Shown: one piece after another, positions 42,505-51,942 of the stretch
Layout: each line of letters begins with the position of its first letter
How positions within the stretch are numbered: the first letter of the stretch is position 1
NCBI GenBank assembly: GCA_964572225.1
Contig: CAZNFR010000004.1
Location: 1-64,000 of the forward strand
Reading direction: 5' to 3'
From: CAZNFR01 sp964572225
GTDB taxonomy: Bacteria > Bacteroidota > Bacteroidia > Bacteroidales > GCA-2748055
DNA: 64,000 nt
Notes under the pieces: model-generated
What the model was told of the DNA's origin: nothing
Database searches by the model: none
The model's input: the letters and a program-made list of their open reading frames with translations, nothing else
Made by a program: the position numbers and the translations under genes

Positions 42505-43044
42505 ATGGAATTAACCCGGGTGATCAGAGCTGCGGTGTACGCAGCAGAGAAACATAAATACCAGAGAAGGAAGGGATTTAATCAGGTCCCCTACATCAAC
42601 CATCCACTCAAAGTGGCAAACACTCTGATCGAATGTGGTGAGACAGATCACGACCTGTTGATAGCTGCCATTCTTCATGATGTGGTGGAGGACACAGATT
42701 CGACGGGTGAAGAGATTGAGAGGGAATTCGGTTCCGGGGTCAGCGCACTGGTCCTGGAAGTTACCGACGACAAGGAATTGCCATATGCTATCCGCAAGGA
42801 GCTTCAGGTTGAATCTGCCCCGGGTCTCACCAGAAATGCCAAGGTCCTTAAAATTGCTGATAAGATCTGTAACATCAATGATATCCTTAATTATCCGCTT
42901 GACTGGAGCACGGAGAGGAAGTTAAACTATCTTGACTGGGCAGAAGCGGTGGTCAATGGCTGCCGAAACATCAATGAAAATCTGGACAATCATTTTGATG
43001 AAACCGTTTCCAAAGGCAGAGAGCAGCTAAAATCGGAATTTTAG
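42505..43044 (+). CDS. Small alarmone hydrolase, MESH1-like HD-domain protein
   Basis: A 179-residue stand-alone HD-domain protein of the RelA/SpoT-hydrolase type, the size of metazoan MESH1. Metal and catalytic residues lie in INHPLKVANTL, the HD motif ILHDVVEDTD, and ADKICNINDI. It should hydrolyse (p)ppGpp to GTP/GDP and pyrophosphate, or act on a related nucleotide such as NADPH as MESH1 also does. It lacks synthetase, TGS and ACT domains. The window also encodes a full RelA/SpoT enzyme at 56.9 kb, so the cell has at least two alarmone hydrolases. It overlaps tsaD (opposite strand) by 4 bp at the stop codons. Confidence 0.88.
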   Translation: MELTRVIRAAVYAAEKHKYQRRKGFNQVPYINHPLKVANTLIECGETDHDLLIAAILHDVVEDTDSTGEEIEREFGSGVSALVLEVTDDKELPYAIRKELQVESAPGLTRNAKVLKIADKICNINDILNYPLDWSTERKLNYLDWAEAVVNGCRNINENLDNHFDETVSKGREQLKSEF

Positions 43045-44060
43045 AACTCCATTCTGGCTCGCGGGACGATATCCTGGGAGGCAAATTGGTTTTCCAAATA
43101 TTTGAAGTGTCCCGTAATGGCAATCATCGCTGCATTGTCGGTGGTATATTTAAAAGGTGGGACAAAAGTTTCCCAACCTCTGTCAATCCCCAGTGATTCA
43201 AAACTTTTCCTGAGACCGGAATTCGCTGAAACTCCGCCGGCAAGTACTACCTGTCTTACTTTGTAGCGTTCGGCAGCCATGATAAGTTTCTCCATCAGGA
43301 TGTCAATGATGGTTTTCTGCAGAGAGGCTGCCAGGTCTTTCTTGTGTTTTTCTATAAAATCCGGGTCTTTTTTCAGTTCATCCCTGAGAAAATATAAAAA
43401 CGAGGTTTTGAGTCCGCTGAAACTATAATCAAACCCGTCGAGCCGGGGTTTGCTGAAACTGAACCTTTCCGGATCCCCTTCCGCGGCAAGTCGGTCAACA
43501 TAAGGCCCCCCGGGGTATGGAAGTCCCATAACCTTTGCCGACTTATCAAAAGCCTCCCCCGCGGCATCGTCGATGGTCCGCCCCACAATTTCCATATCAA
43601 GATAATTCTTTACCAGAACCAATTGGGTATGCCCTCCCGAGACCAGAAGGCAAAGGAAGGGAAAAGCCGGTTCGCGACCATCAGGCTGACTATCCTTAAT
43701 GAAATGAACCAGAATATGGGCCTGAAGATGATGAACCTCAATGAGGGGAATGCCCAGGCTAAGGGCAAAGGATTTGGCAAAGGAGGTACCCACCAGCAAA
43801 GAGCCCAGCAATCCCGGCCCCCGGGTAAAAGCAACCGCGTCGATCTCTTGCTTTCCGATTTCGGCTTCCTTCAGGGCCACATCCACCACGGGAATGATAT
43901 TTTGCTGATGCGCTCTGGAAGCAAGTTCCGGAACCACACCTCCGTATTTCTTGTGAACTTCCTGATTGGCAATTTTGGTTGAAAGAAGTTCCCTGCCCCT
44001 GATAACCGCAGCTGCAGTATCATCGCAGGAAGACTCAATTCCCAGAATGGTTATGGACAT
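43041..44060 (-). CDS. tsaD: tRNA threonylcarbamoyladenosine transferase TsaD
   Basis: A 339-residue member of the Kae1/YgjD family, which with TsaB/E/C attaches threonylcarbamoyl to A37 of ANN-decoding tRNAs. Landmarks: ILGIESSCDDTAAAV at the N-terminus, EVHHLQAHILVHF giving the metal-binding HxxxH, SGGHTQLVLV, VGRTIDDAAGEAFDKSAKVMG and LAGGVSANSGL. All core motifs are intact and the length is standard. It lies divergent from tamB and tail-to-tail with the alarmone hydrolase. Confidence 0.97.
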   Translation of the reverse strand: MSITILGIESSCDDTAAAVIRGRELLSTKIANQEVHKKYGGVVPELASRAHQQNIIPVVDVALKEAEIGKQEIDAVAFTRGPGLLGSLLVGTSFAKSFALSLGIPLIEVHHLQAHILVHFIKDSQPDGREPAFPFLCLLVSGGHTQLVLVKNYLDMEIVGRTIDDAAGEAFDKSAKVMGLPYPGGPYVDRLAAEGDPERFSFSKPRLDGFDYSFSGLKTSFLYFLRDELKKDPDFIEKHKKDLAASLQKTIIDILMEKLIMAAERYKVRQVVLAGGVSANSGLRKSFESLGIDRGWETFVPPFKYTTDNAAMIAITGHFKYLENQFASQDIVPRARMEF

Positions 44061-44204
44061 AATTAACTTTTTCTAATGTACTTCAAAAAATAATCCTCAA
44101 ATTTTCATGCTTTCAGAACGAAAGATGCATGAATTTTGTTCTCTCACTGTAGATTCGGATATAAACTATATTTCGTTACTTTACGTTTTTACTGAAAAGC
44201 AAAG

Positions 44205-47200
44205 ATCAAAAAATTTTACAAAATACAACTTATAACTTTACTGGTACTCATTTCAATACCGGCGGTAGGACTATTGTTTCTGCAAAATCAGACCATTCAG
44301 AACAAATTGACCCGGTATGTAACCCGGGAACTCTCTTCAAACCTGGGCACCAATATCAGCATCGAGAATATTTCGATCACCTTCTTCAACCGGTATCAAA
44401 TCAGCAATCTTTATGTTGAAGACCTTAACGGCGACAGCCTCCTATTTAGTGAAAAAACCAAAATTACCATTAAAAGTCTGAACCTGAAGGAAAACATTTT
44501 TAACATCCGAAGCATCAGCCTTGATAACGCCAGCATTCATCTCATTCAGCAACCGGAAGGAGGTATAAACCTGAGTTTTATTATCGATAAATTAAAAAAT
44601 CCGGATAAACCCAAGAAAGGAGGCAGCAGTCTGAACTTTCACCGGATTGCACTCGATAATTCCCGCTTCCGTCTTAGCGATCCTGATGGAGAAAAGAGTG
44701 GCCGGGGAATTGATTTTAAATCCCTGGACATAAATGACCTGGACATTACGGTAAACAAAATGTCAATCGAAGAAGGTGAGGTCCGTTTCGATATTCGTAG
44801 GCTCGAATTTATTGAGTCATCTGGATTCACCCTTAATAATTTAAGGACAGAAATGCTGATCTCCGGAAAGGATCTGCATTTCAACAACCTCTTCATTTCG
44901 ACCCCCTACTCTGCCATCAGCGCCAATGTCATTGATTTCGATTTTCGCAGTTTTCAGGATTTTTCGGACTATCTTTTCAAGGTAGACAATGAGTTTAACC
45001 TTCGTTCTTCTTCGGTAAGCTTTATAGACCTTAGCTATTTTGCTCCCTCACTGGGCACGTTTACCGAAACTTTCAGGATATCGGGACTGATCAAAGGATC
45101 CATCAGCGACCTCTCCGCAAAAGAGATCATCCTTGATTACAACGACCATACCCGGCTTGAAGGCAGTTTTAATATCATCGGCCTCCCTGATATCCGTCAA
45201 ACCTTTATGCATTACGATGTTAAATCCTTTCGAACCAACACCCGGGACCTGCGCAACATTAAATTTCCGGGACAGGGCAAACTGGATATCCCGGATATGA
45301 TGGATCAGCTGGGAACCATAACCTACAAGGGCAAATTCACAGGCTACCTGGACGATTTTGTTGCCTATGGAAAGTTTGGATCCGACCTGGGAGTGATTTC
45401 CTCCGATCTGATGCTAAAGCCCGATACGGCAGGTTCATTCAGGTATCGCGGGCAGATTGAGACCCGCTCCTTCTCCCTGGGAATGCTTTTCCCCGAAGAG
45501 AAAATCCTCGGGGGTATAACCCTAAGCGCCAACGTAGACGGATCCCTCCAGGATGGGAATATCAGCGCAGATCTCGAAGCAGTGGTCGACAGTATCTATC
45601 TCAACAAATATACCTACAGGAATATTGATATTCGCGGAAAACTGGACCAGAGTATGTTCGACGGCTCCCTGGATATCAGCGATCCGAATATTGAAATGGA
45701 GTTTCTGGGTGCCATAAATTTTTCAGCCGACGACCCGGTGTTCGACTTTACCGCCGATGTTTCCCGGTTACGACCCTACCAATTGCATATGATTGACTCA
45801 ATCCCTTCAGCCTATGCCTCTTTCCTTATGGAAGCAAATTTTTCCGGAGCCCATCCCGACAGTATCGATGGCGAACTTATCCTGGTAAACTCCCTTTTCA
45901 GAAAAGACGAAGAAGAAATACGAATAAATAATTTTAAGGTTATCTCCGATCTGAAAAAAGACGATCGAAGCATACAGGTTCAATCAGATTTATTGGATGC
46001 CGAAATAAGCGGAAACTTTGAGATTATCAGCCTTGGAAAATCCTTAAATAATTTCATGGCTACCTACATCCCGGCCATCGCCGGAACTGCCCCCGACAGC
46101 CTTTTTGACGACAAGAATGAGATTGACTTTACCTTTCACCTTAAAAACTTTGAACAGATCACCCAATTCTTCACTCCCGAATACAGTATTTCCAACGACA
46201 GCTATTTTGCCGGATTTTATAATCCCCGGGAAAACCTGGTAGAATTCACTGGAAATATTGAAAAACTAAAAATTAAGAATAATCAGTTTGAAGACCTCCT
46301 TCTGATCAGCACAGCCAGCGAAGACAAGTATGATTTCACGGCCATGTCGGGCAATTATGTAATGGGAGAGAACTTAAGTCTGAATAACCTGGTATTAAAT
46401 ACGACCGTAATCCAGGATACCCTTTACAGCGATATTAACTGGTCTAATTACTCCACGCCCAAATACCAGGGGAATCTTAATTTCGAGACCATCCTGCACC
46501 CGGACCACCTGGTAAACCAAAAAAATATAGAGATCTGGATCCGACCCTCCAATATAATTTTTAACGATACCATCTGGGAGATTAACGGAGACAGAATCAT
46601 TATCGACTCTTCCTATATTTCTGTGGATTCCTTTCAAATCGCCAATCAGAAACAACTTTTGCTTATCGACGGAAGGGTCTCCGGAAATCCCGACGATCAG
46701 TTAAGTGTGCGGCTCCGGGACCTGGATATGTCCGTCCTTAATAATTTTACGGCTGAAAACGGAATCAAGCTGCAGGGGAGTATCTCCGGATCGGCCAACC
46801 TGAAAGACCCTTTCCATCAACCGGTCTTTCTGTCCGACCTCACAATGTACGATGTTAGCATGAACGGCGAAAGTTTTGGGGAAGGAAAACTGACCGCGAA
46901 ATGGAACAATCGCGACCGGAACATAGACATACTTTTCTCTGCCAACCGTGCCAGAACAGAGATCATTCACCTGGAAGGAATCTATTCCCCCCTTAGTTCG
47001 GAGCTCGACCTGGATTTCAGCTTTGAAAAAATTAACCTTGCCACCTTCAGCAGCTTTACCCGCGATTTTCTCACCCGACCCTCCGGATTGACAACGGGTA
47101 ATTTCAAGATATCCGGAAAGCTTAACCAACCCCTGGTAAACGGGAAAATCGAATTGTTTAAGTCGGCCGTAACCGTCGATTATCTTCAGACCCGATACAG

Positions 47201-48119
47201 CTTCACCCAGGAATTCAATATCCGGAACAATAATATTGAGTTTCGTGAATTTGAGATCTATGACTCGGAGGGCAACCGGGCTGTAGCCAATGGAAATATT
47301 AACAGCCAGTATTTCAAGGATATGAATTTCAATATCCAGATGGAAACCGATAATTTCACTTTTCTGAATACCGAATCCAAAGACAATGACCTTTTTTACG
47401 GAAAAGTAGTGGCCGGTGGGGTTATCAGGCTTACCGGTCCGGCGAATAACCTGCTTATAGATATAACCTCATCAACAACAGGCAGTTCTGTATTCCATAT
47501 TCCTCTTTACGGTGTAGAAGAGGCCAATGAAACCGATTTCATCCAATTTGTAAACACAGGTCCGGAACCGGATGAGGAAAAAACTTCCAGGCATGAGGTG
47601 GATATGAAGGGTCTTCGGATGAATTTCAATCTTGAGGTCACACCCGATGCACAGGTCCAATTGATATTCGATCCCAAGATCGGGGACATTATGAAGGCCC
47701 GGGGAAAAGGCAATCTGAATCTGTCCATCACTCCCCTGGGAGAGTTTGAGATCTATGGGGGTATGACTCTGCAGAGCGGAGACTATCTGTTTACCCTTCA
47801 GAATGTGATCAACAAGCATTTTAAGATTCAAAGCGGAACCATAAACTGGAACGGGGATCCGGCCGATGCGAACATCAACATCAATGCCGTTTATTCCCTG
47901 AAAACCTCTGTTTATCCCCTGGCGCCCGAGCCTAATGAACAACTAAAGAAAAGGATCCCAGTGGAGTGTCAGATTAAACTCACCGGGAAGCTTGAAAACC
48001 CCACTATCAGGCCGGATATTGTCCTTCCTACGGCCGACCAGGAAACACGGAACATTGTGAGCAACAGCATAAATACCGACGAGGAACTTATGAAGCAGTT
48101 CTCTGCTGGTAATCAATAA
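44205..48119 (+). pseudogene. tamB: TamB-like translocation/assembly protein, N-terminal part (frameshifted)
   Basis: A very large (about 1,305-residue) inner-membrane-anchored periplasmic protein of the AsmA/TamB superfamily: one N-terminal membrane anchor followed by a long repetitive beta helix/groove thought to carry lipids or help assemble outer-membrane barrels with TamA. The anchor KKFYKIQLITLLVLISIP is encoded from 44205, directly after TGA 44193, but no ATG exists there; the codon at 44205 is ATC, exactly where ATG is expected, and TTG 44274 would cut the anchor. A TACTTTAC -7 element at 44177 supports a start near 44205. The frame ends after TDEELMKQ because of a shift near 48100; the true C-terminus continues in the next entry. 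Confidence 0.85.
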
Positions 48120-48657
48120 TTTCTATTCCGAACAACTGCTGGCAGGATCCTCTGCCGGAGGTTCGGGCGCAGGGGTTGCAGGTGTGGCTACCAGCGAACT
48201 TCTGTCCAATCAGCTCAGCCATTGGCTTTCTCAGATCAGTCAGGATTTCGACATCGGACTCAATTACCGGCCCGGCGATCAGATAACCAGCAATGAGCTT
48301 GAGGTAGCCTTAAGCACCCAGATCCTGAATGACCGGATCACCATAAACGGGAACCTCGACTTAGGAGGAGAAACCCCGACTACCACCACAACCAAAACCA
48401 ACAGTATAGTGGGTGACTTTGATATTGATTTTCAGCTCACGGAAAACGGAAAGCTTCATCTCAAGGCTTTCAATCGGACCAACGATAACCTGATCTTTCA
48501 GACTTCACCCTATACCCAGGGTGTGGGAGTCTTCTACAGGGAGGATTTTAACAGCTTTGGGGAGTTGATTCGAAGATACAGGGATGCCTTAGTACGACTG
48601 TTCACCCGTGAAGAAAAAAAGAAAGTGGAAAGAGAAGATACTGCTTCGGCAGAATAG
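48103..48657 (+). pseudogene. tamB: TamB C-terminal domain in a shifted frame
   Basis: From 48103 another frame reads LLVINNFYSEQLLAGSSAGG, a Gly/Ala-rich linker, then SELLSNQLSHWLSQISQDFDIGLNYRPGDQ and LNDRITINGNLDLGG through FTREEKKKVERE to TAG. This is the conserved end of the DUF490/TamB domain that contacts the outer-membrane partner. The preceding frame's ...EELMKQ joins naturally to SLLVINNFY (normally KQ.LSLLVI), so two bases are missing or one base is extra near 48099. As written, the main protein would lack this essential end, so either tamB is inactivated or the draft sequence is wrong. The GTG at 48184 is only an artefactual start. Confidence 0.85.
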
Positions 48658-48736
48658 TGGAAAAACGGTTCCAAGACCGGATCATCCAGGTTTTAATTTA
48701 TTATTTTTCAGCAGTATAGAACTTTTTAATCCCTGT

Positions 48737-48770
48737 GGATAATACAACCGGCGTTATCCCGTTTTTTTTT
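48737..48770 (+). terminator. Weak terminator before the TonB system
   Basis: GGATAA / TTATCC (6 bp, 11-nt loop) followed by CG and nine T residues, between tamB and exbB. It shares its T-run with the upstream edge of the exbB -7 element. Confidence 0.5.
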
Positions 48771-48795
48771 ATATATTCGCTCAAAATTGAAAGTA

Positions 48796-49482
48796 ATGAA
48801 TCTACTCACCATTCTTCAGGTCGTTACGACTGAAACCACCGAAATGACATCCACCGGTACTTCCGAAGAAAATTTTATGTCGCTCGTTATGAAAGGAGGC
48901 TGGGTCATGATCCCCATCGTGATCCTCTCCATTGTGGCTGTTTACATTTTCTTTGAACGGTATTTTGCGATCAAGAAAGCACAAAAAGTGGATATCAATT
49001 TTATGAACCGGATCCGGGATTATATGATGGACGGGAAGATTGACGCAGCAAAATCCCTCTGCCTGTCGACCGAAAACCCGGTGGCAAGAATGATCGAAAA
49101 AGGGATAAGCCGGGTGGGAAGACCGCTGAACGATGTTACTGCAGCCATTGAGAATGTGGGCAGACTGGAAATATACAAACTGGAGAAGGGACTGCCTACC
49201 CTGGCAACGGTTTCCGGTGGAGCTCCCATGATCGGTTTTCTGGGAACCGTGATCGGAATGGTCCAGGCATTTATGGAAATGTCCACTTCCGGAAATAATA
49301 TCAACGTTTCCCAGTTGTCTCAGGGGATTTACACCGCACTGATCACTACGGTTGCCGGTCTGATCGTCGGGATCATCGCGTATTTTGCCTACAACACCCT
49401 GGTGGCCAAGGTTGAAAAAGTGGTGAATAACCTGGAAGCCAGTACGACCGAGTTTATGGACCTTCTGAACGAACCTGCCTGA
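48796..49482 (+). CDS. exbB: MotA/TolQ/ExbB proton channel family protein
   Basis: A 228-residue ExbB-type protein (ATG 48796; a TTG 9 bp upstream is not needed). A helix near residue 40 (GGWVMIPIVILSIVAVYIFF) is followed by a long cytoplasmic loop and the paired helices LATVSGGAPMIGFLGTVIGMVQAF and ISQGIYTALITTVAGLIVGIIAYFAY-like segments. The conserved Thr in IGFLGTV lines the proton path. ExbB pentamers around ExbD turn the proton gradient into work delivered by TonB. First gene of an exbB-exbD-exbD-tonB operon (6, -1 and 6 bp gaps). Confidence 0.92.
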   Translation: MNLLTILQVVTTETTEMTSTGTSEENFMSLVMKGGWVMIPIVILSIVAVYIFFERYFAIKKAQKVDINFMNRIRDYMMDGKIDAAKSLCLSTENPVARMIEKGISRVGRPLNDVTAAIENVGRLEIYKLEKGLPTLATVSGGAPMIGFLGTVIGMVQAFMEMSTSGNNINVSQLSQGIYTALITTVAGLIVGIIAYFAYNTLVAKVEKVVNNLEASTTEFMDLLNEPA

Positions 49483-49487
49483 CCACT

Positions 49488-49880
49488 ATGGCACTGAGAT
49501 CCAGAAATAAGGCCAATGTTAATTTCAGCATGTCGGGAATGACCGACATTGTTTTCCTGTTGTTGATCTTTTTCATGCTCACTTCCACCCTGATCGCACC
49601 CAATGCCCTGAAAATGCTCTTTCCGCAAATAGGGCAAACCGTGGTCACGGAAAGGGATATCCCGGTGGTGGAGATCCGGCAGGACGGACAGGTTGCACTG
49701 GATGGCAGGATTATTGCTTTTGACAATCTGGAAACCCTCTTGTTAACCCGGTTGCAAAATGACCCCGAGCCCACGGTAACCTTTATAATCCAGGGAAAAA
49801 CAACCCTCAAGGAAACCGTCAAAGTGATGAATGTGGCTGCCAAAAACAATATTAAAGTCGTAATCAAAGAAGAAGGCTGA
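49488..49880 (+). CDS. exbD: ExbD-family protein, first copy
   Basis: A 130-residue ExbD/TolR protein: cytoplasmic N-terminus MALRSRNKANVNFSMSGMTD, one helix FLLLIFFMLTSTLIAP with the proton-relay Asp at 20 (in MTDIVF), then a periplasmic domain with EIRQDGQVALDG and VKVMNVAAKNNIKVVI. It binds inside the ExbB pentamer. Its stop overlaps the start of the second copy by 1 bp. Its periplasmic domain differs clearly from the second copy, so the two probably form a heterodimer. Confidence 0.92.
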   Translation: MALRSRNKANVNFSMSGMTDIVFLLLIFFMLTSTLIAPNALKMLFPQIGQTVVTERDIPVVEIRQDGQVALDGRIIAFDNLETLLLTRLQNDPEPTVTFIIQGKTTLKETVKVMNVAAKNNIKVVIKEEG

Positions 49881-50272
49881 TGGCTATTGCTTCAAGACAT
49901 AAAAGAAATATCAATTTTGCCATGTCGGGAATGACCGACATCGTTTTTCTTTTGCTGATCTTCTTCATGCTCACATCAACCCTGATCGTGCCCGGAGCAT
50001 TGAATGTGACCCTTCCTCAAAGTAACAACCAGACCATTGCCAACCCGGAGATCAACGTTTCCATCTCCAACGATCAAAAATATTATATTGACGGGGAAGA
50101 AGTGGCCTATATGGATATGGAGTCCCGGCTCAACGAAATGCTGAGCGGAGCAGAGGCTCCGACCATCCGTCTGAATGCGGATGAGAATCTGGTCTGGGAT
50201 CAGATTTTACAGTTTATCGAACTGGCAAAAAGAAACCGTTATCGCGTTATTCTCGGTACGCGGCCAATGTGA
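49880..50272 (+). CDS. exbD: ExbD-family protein, second copy
   Basis: Another 130-residue ExbD/TolR protein. The N-terminus and helix (NFAMSGMTDIVFLLLIFFML) are almost identical to the first copy, while the periplasmic part diverges (NVSISNDQKYYIDGEEVAYMD, then LNADENLVWDQILQFIELA). It keeps the channel Asp (residue 20). Tandem exbD genes are usual in Bacteroidota. It is separated from tonB by 6 bp. Confidence 0.92.
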   Translation: MAIASRHKRNINFAMSGMTDIVFLLLIFFMLTSTLIVPGALNVTLPQSNNQTIANPEINVSISNDQKYYIDGEEVAYMDMESRLNEMLSGAEAPTIRLNADENLVWDQILQFIELAKRNRYRVILGTRPM

Positions 50273-50278
50273 AAAATT

Positions 50279-51160
50279 ATGAATTTAAACCGGAACGGAA
50301 TCATAGGAACCACCGCCTTTCATTTGGCGATCTTAATTATCCTGATCTTCTTCGGGTTCAGTTTTCCTGATCCACCCCCGGAGGAGGAAGGAATCCTGGT
50401 AAATTTTGGTACCGACGAAACCGGTTTTGGTCCGGTTGAGCCTGCCGGGGATCCGGTTCAGGGAGGAAATGATCCCGTTCAGGTCGAAGATCAGGGAGAA
50501 GACATCCTGCCCGTTACCGAGTCGGTACCGGCAACCACACCACCCACTGCGGCTTCCAATCCGGTGGAAGAGGCCCAGGACTTTGAAGAATCGCCGGTCA
50601 AAGAAAACAAACCCACCCCCGAAAAGATCCGCAGAGCCGAACAGGAAAGGCAAAGGCAGGCGGAACTGGAACGCCAGCGCCAGGCCGAACTTGAAAAACA
50701 ACGCCAGGAGGAAGAAAGAAGAAGACAGGCTGCCCGTCTACAGCAAATGGGCGAATCTGCCTTTGGAAATAAAGGGACCGGCAATACCGAAGGCTCCGAA
50801 GGAATCACCCAGGGAAGCGGAAACCAGGGAAGCATTGCCGGCGATCCTAACTCTGATAATTACCAGCAGGGTGGCGGACTGGGGAATGGGATTTCTTACG
50901 GACTCGGAGACAGAAAGGTAAGAGGGACTCTGCCCGAGCCCCTGCTCACGGGATGCGTGGTTTCCAGCAGGATTGAGATTCAGGTTCGAATTGATGTTGA
51001 TAGTGAAGGGAACATTGTTGGAGATCCCAGTGTAATGAATGCTACCTACCAGGATCAATGCATTTATGATGCAGTCTTAAGAGCCGCCCGTTCGGCTAAA
51101 TTCTCGAAATCTGATAATTTCAGACAAAGGGGATGGATAAAATACATCATCGAACCTTAA
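50279..51160 (+). CDS. tonB: TonB-family energy transducer
   Basis: A 293-residue TonB-like protein. An N-terminal helix (AFHLAILIILIFFGFSF) is followed by a Pro/Glu-rich, then a long charged stretch (KIRRAEQERQRQAELERQRQ and similar repeats, roughly residues 117-158) forming a rigid spacer, a Gly/Asn-rich linker, and a C-terminal beta domain (VSSRIEIQVRIDVDSEGN...IYDAVLRAARSAKFS) ending in GWIKYIIEP. It spans the periplasm and delivers proton-motive energy to TonB-dependent receptors such as the STN receptor at 13.3 kb. Atypically Arg/Gln/Glu-repeated spacer rather than the Pro-Lys/Pro-Glu one of E. coli. Confidence 0.88.
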   Translation: MNLNRNGIIGTTAFHLAILIILIFFGFSFPDPPPEEEGILVNFGTDETGFGPVEPAGDPVQGGNDPVQVEDQGEDILPVTESVPATTPPTAASNPVEEAQDFEESPVKENKPTPEKIRRAEQERQRQAELERQRQAELEKQRQEEERRRQAARLQQMGESAFGNKGTGNTEGSEGITQGSGNQGSIAGDPNSDNYQQGGGLGNGISYGLGDRKVRGTLPEPLLTGCVVSSRIEIQVRIDVDSEGNIVGDPSVMNATYQDQCIYDAVLRAARSAKFSKSDNFRQRGWIKYIIEP

Positions 51161-51180
51161 TCCCAGGAATAACCCCATCC

Positions 51181-51930
51181 CTAAAAAACATTCAGTAACT
51201 TTAAGGAAGATACAAGGACGGTAACCAGCAATAGGAGACGGACAAATCCCGGTCCTTTTTTCACGGCTGTTTTTGCTCCGACCAGGGCACCCAGCATGTT
51301 TCCTGCAGAAAGGATGAATCCGTAAACGAAGTTTACCTGATCGTTCCAGATAAACACGGCCAGGGCAAAAGCTGTGTAGCACAGAATGATGAATACTTTG
51401 AGCGCGTTGGCCCTTAATAGGTCGTACCCTGCACCCAGCACCAGACCTGAGAGAAGAAAAAACCCCACTCCTGCCTGGATAAAACCACCATAGGCACCGA
51501 TAAGAAAGAAGACCAGGATCCTGAGAGGTCTTGAAAGCGCCGGTTTTTCCTTTTGTTTCTTCAACCAGCTGGAAGGTTTGAGCAAGAGGAAAAAGAACAT
51601 AAAGAGGAGTAGTCCGCCTATAGTCCTTTCCATAATCACCTCGTTAAGGTCCACTGCAATGAATGCCCCTGCAATGGATCCTGCAATGGCCGGGAGGATA
51701 AGATCGTGGGCCGATTTCGTTTCGAGGACCTTTTGTTTTCTGAAGCTGCTGCTTCCCACCACGTTTTGCAAAAGAATGGCTATACGGTTGGTCCCGTTGG
51801 CCACGTTGGCCGGGAGTCCAAGAAACATGAGCAGGGGAAGCGTAATCAGAGAGCCGCTCCCCGCCACGGTATTAATAAATCCGGCGAGAAATCCGGCGGC
51901 AATCAGAGCCGGGTAGATATACCATTCCAT
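51181..51930 (-). CDS. TauE/SafE (TSUP) family sulfite exporter/transporter
   Basis: A 249-residue membrane protein with about 7-8 helices. The repeat hallmark 'GF.AGF.NT.AGSGSL.TLPLLMFLGLP...AN.TN' is clear: AGFLAGFINTVAGSGSLITLP and LPANVANGTNRIAILLQN near the N-terminus, with a second half GGFIQAGVGFFLLSGLVLGAGYDLLRANALK. TSUP proteins export sulfite, sulfoacetate or other organosulfur anions. In a genome with sulfatases, sulfate or sulfite homeostasis is a natural role, but the substrate is not shown. It begins 12 bp after the glyA stop, on the same strand. Confidence 0.92.
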   Translation of the reverse strand: MEWYIYPALIAAGFLAGFINTVAGSGSLITLPLLMFLGLPANVANGTNRIAILLQNVVGSSSFRKQKVLETKSAHDLILPAIAGSIAGAFIAVDLNEVIMERTIGGLLLFMFFFLLLKPSSWLKKQKEKPALSRPLRILVFFLIGAYGGFIQAGVGFFLLSGLVLGAGYDLLRANALKVFIILCYTAFALAVFIWNDQVNFVYGFILSAGNMLGALVGAKTAVKKGPGFVRLLLLVTVLVSSLKLLNVF

Positions 51931-51942
51931 GGTTAAAGCAGG

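Noticed and set aside
48184..48657. Independent small gene starting at GTG 48184
   Set aside because: The frame is open upstream and carries the conserved TamB end, so it is the displaced tamB C-terminus.
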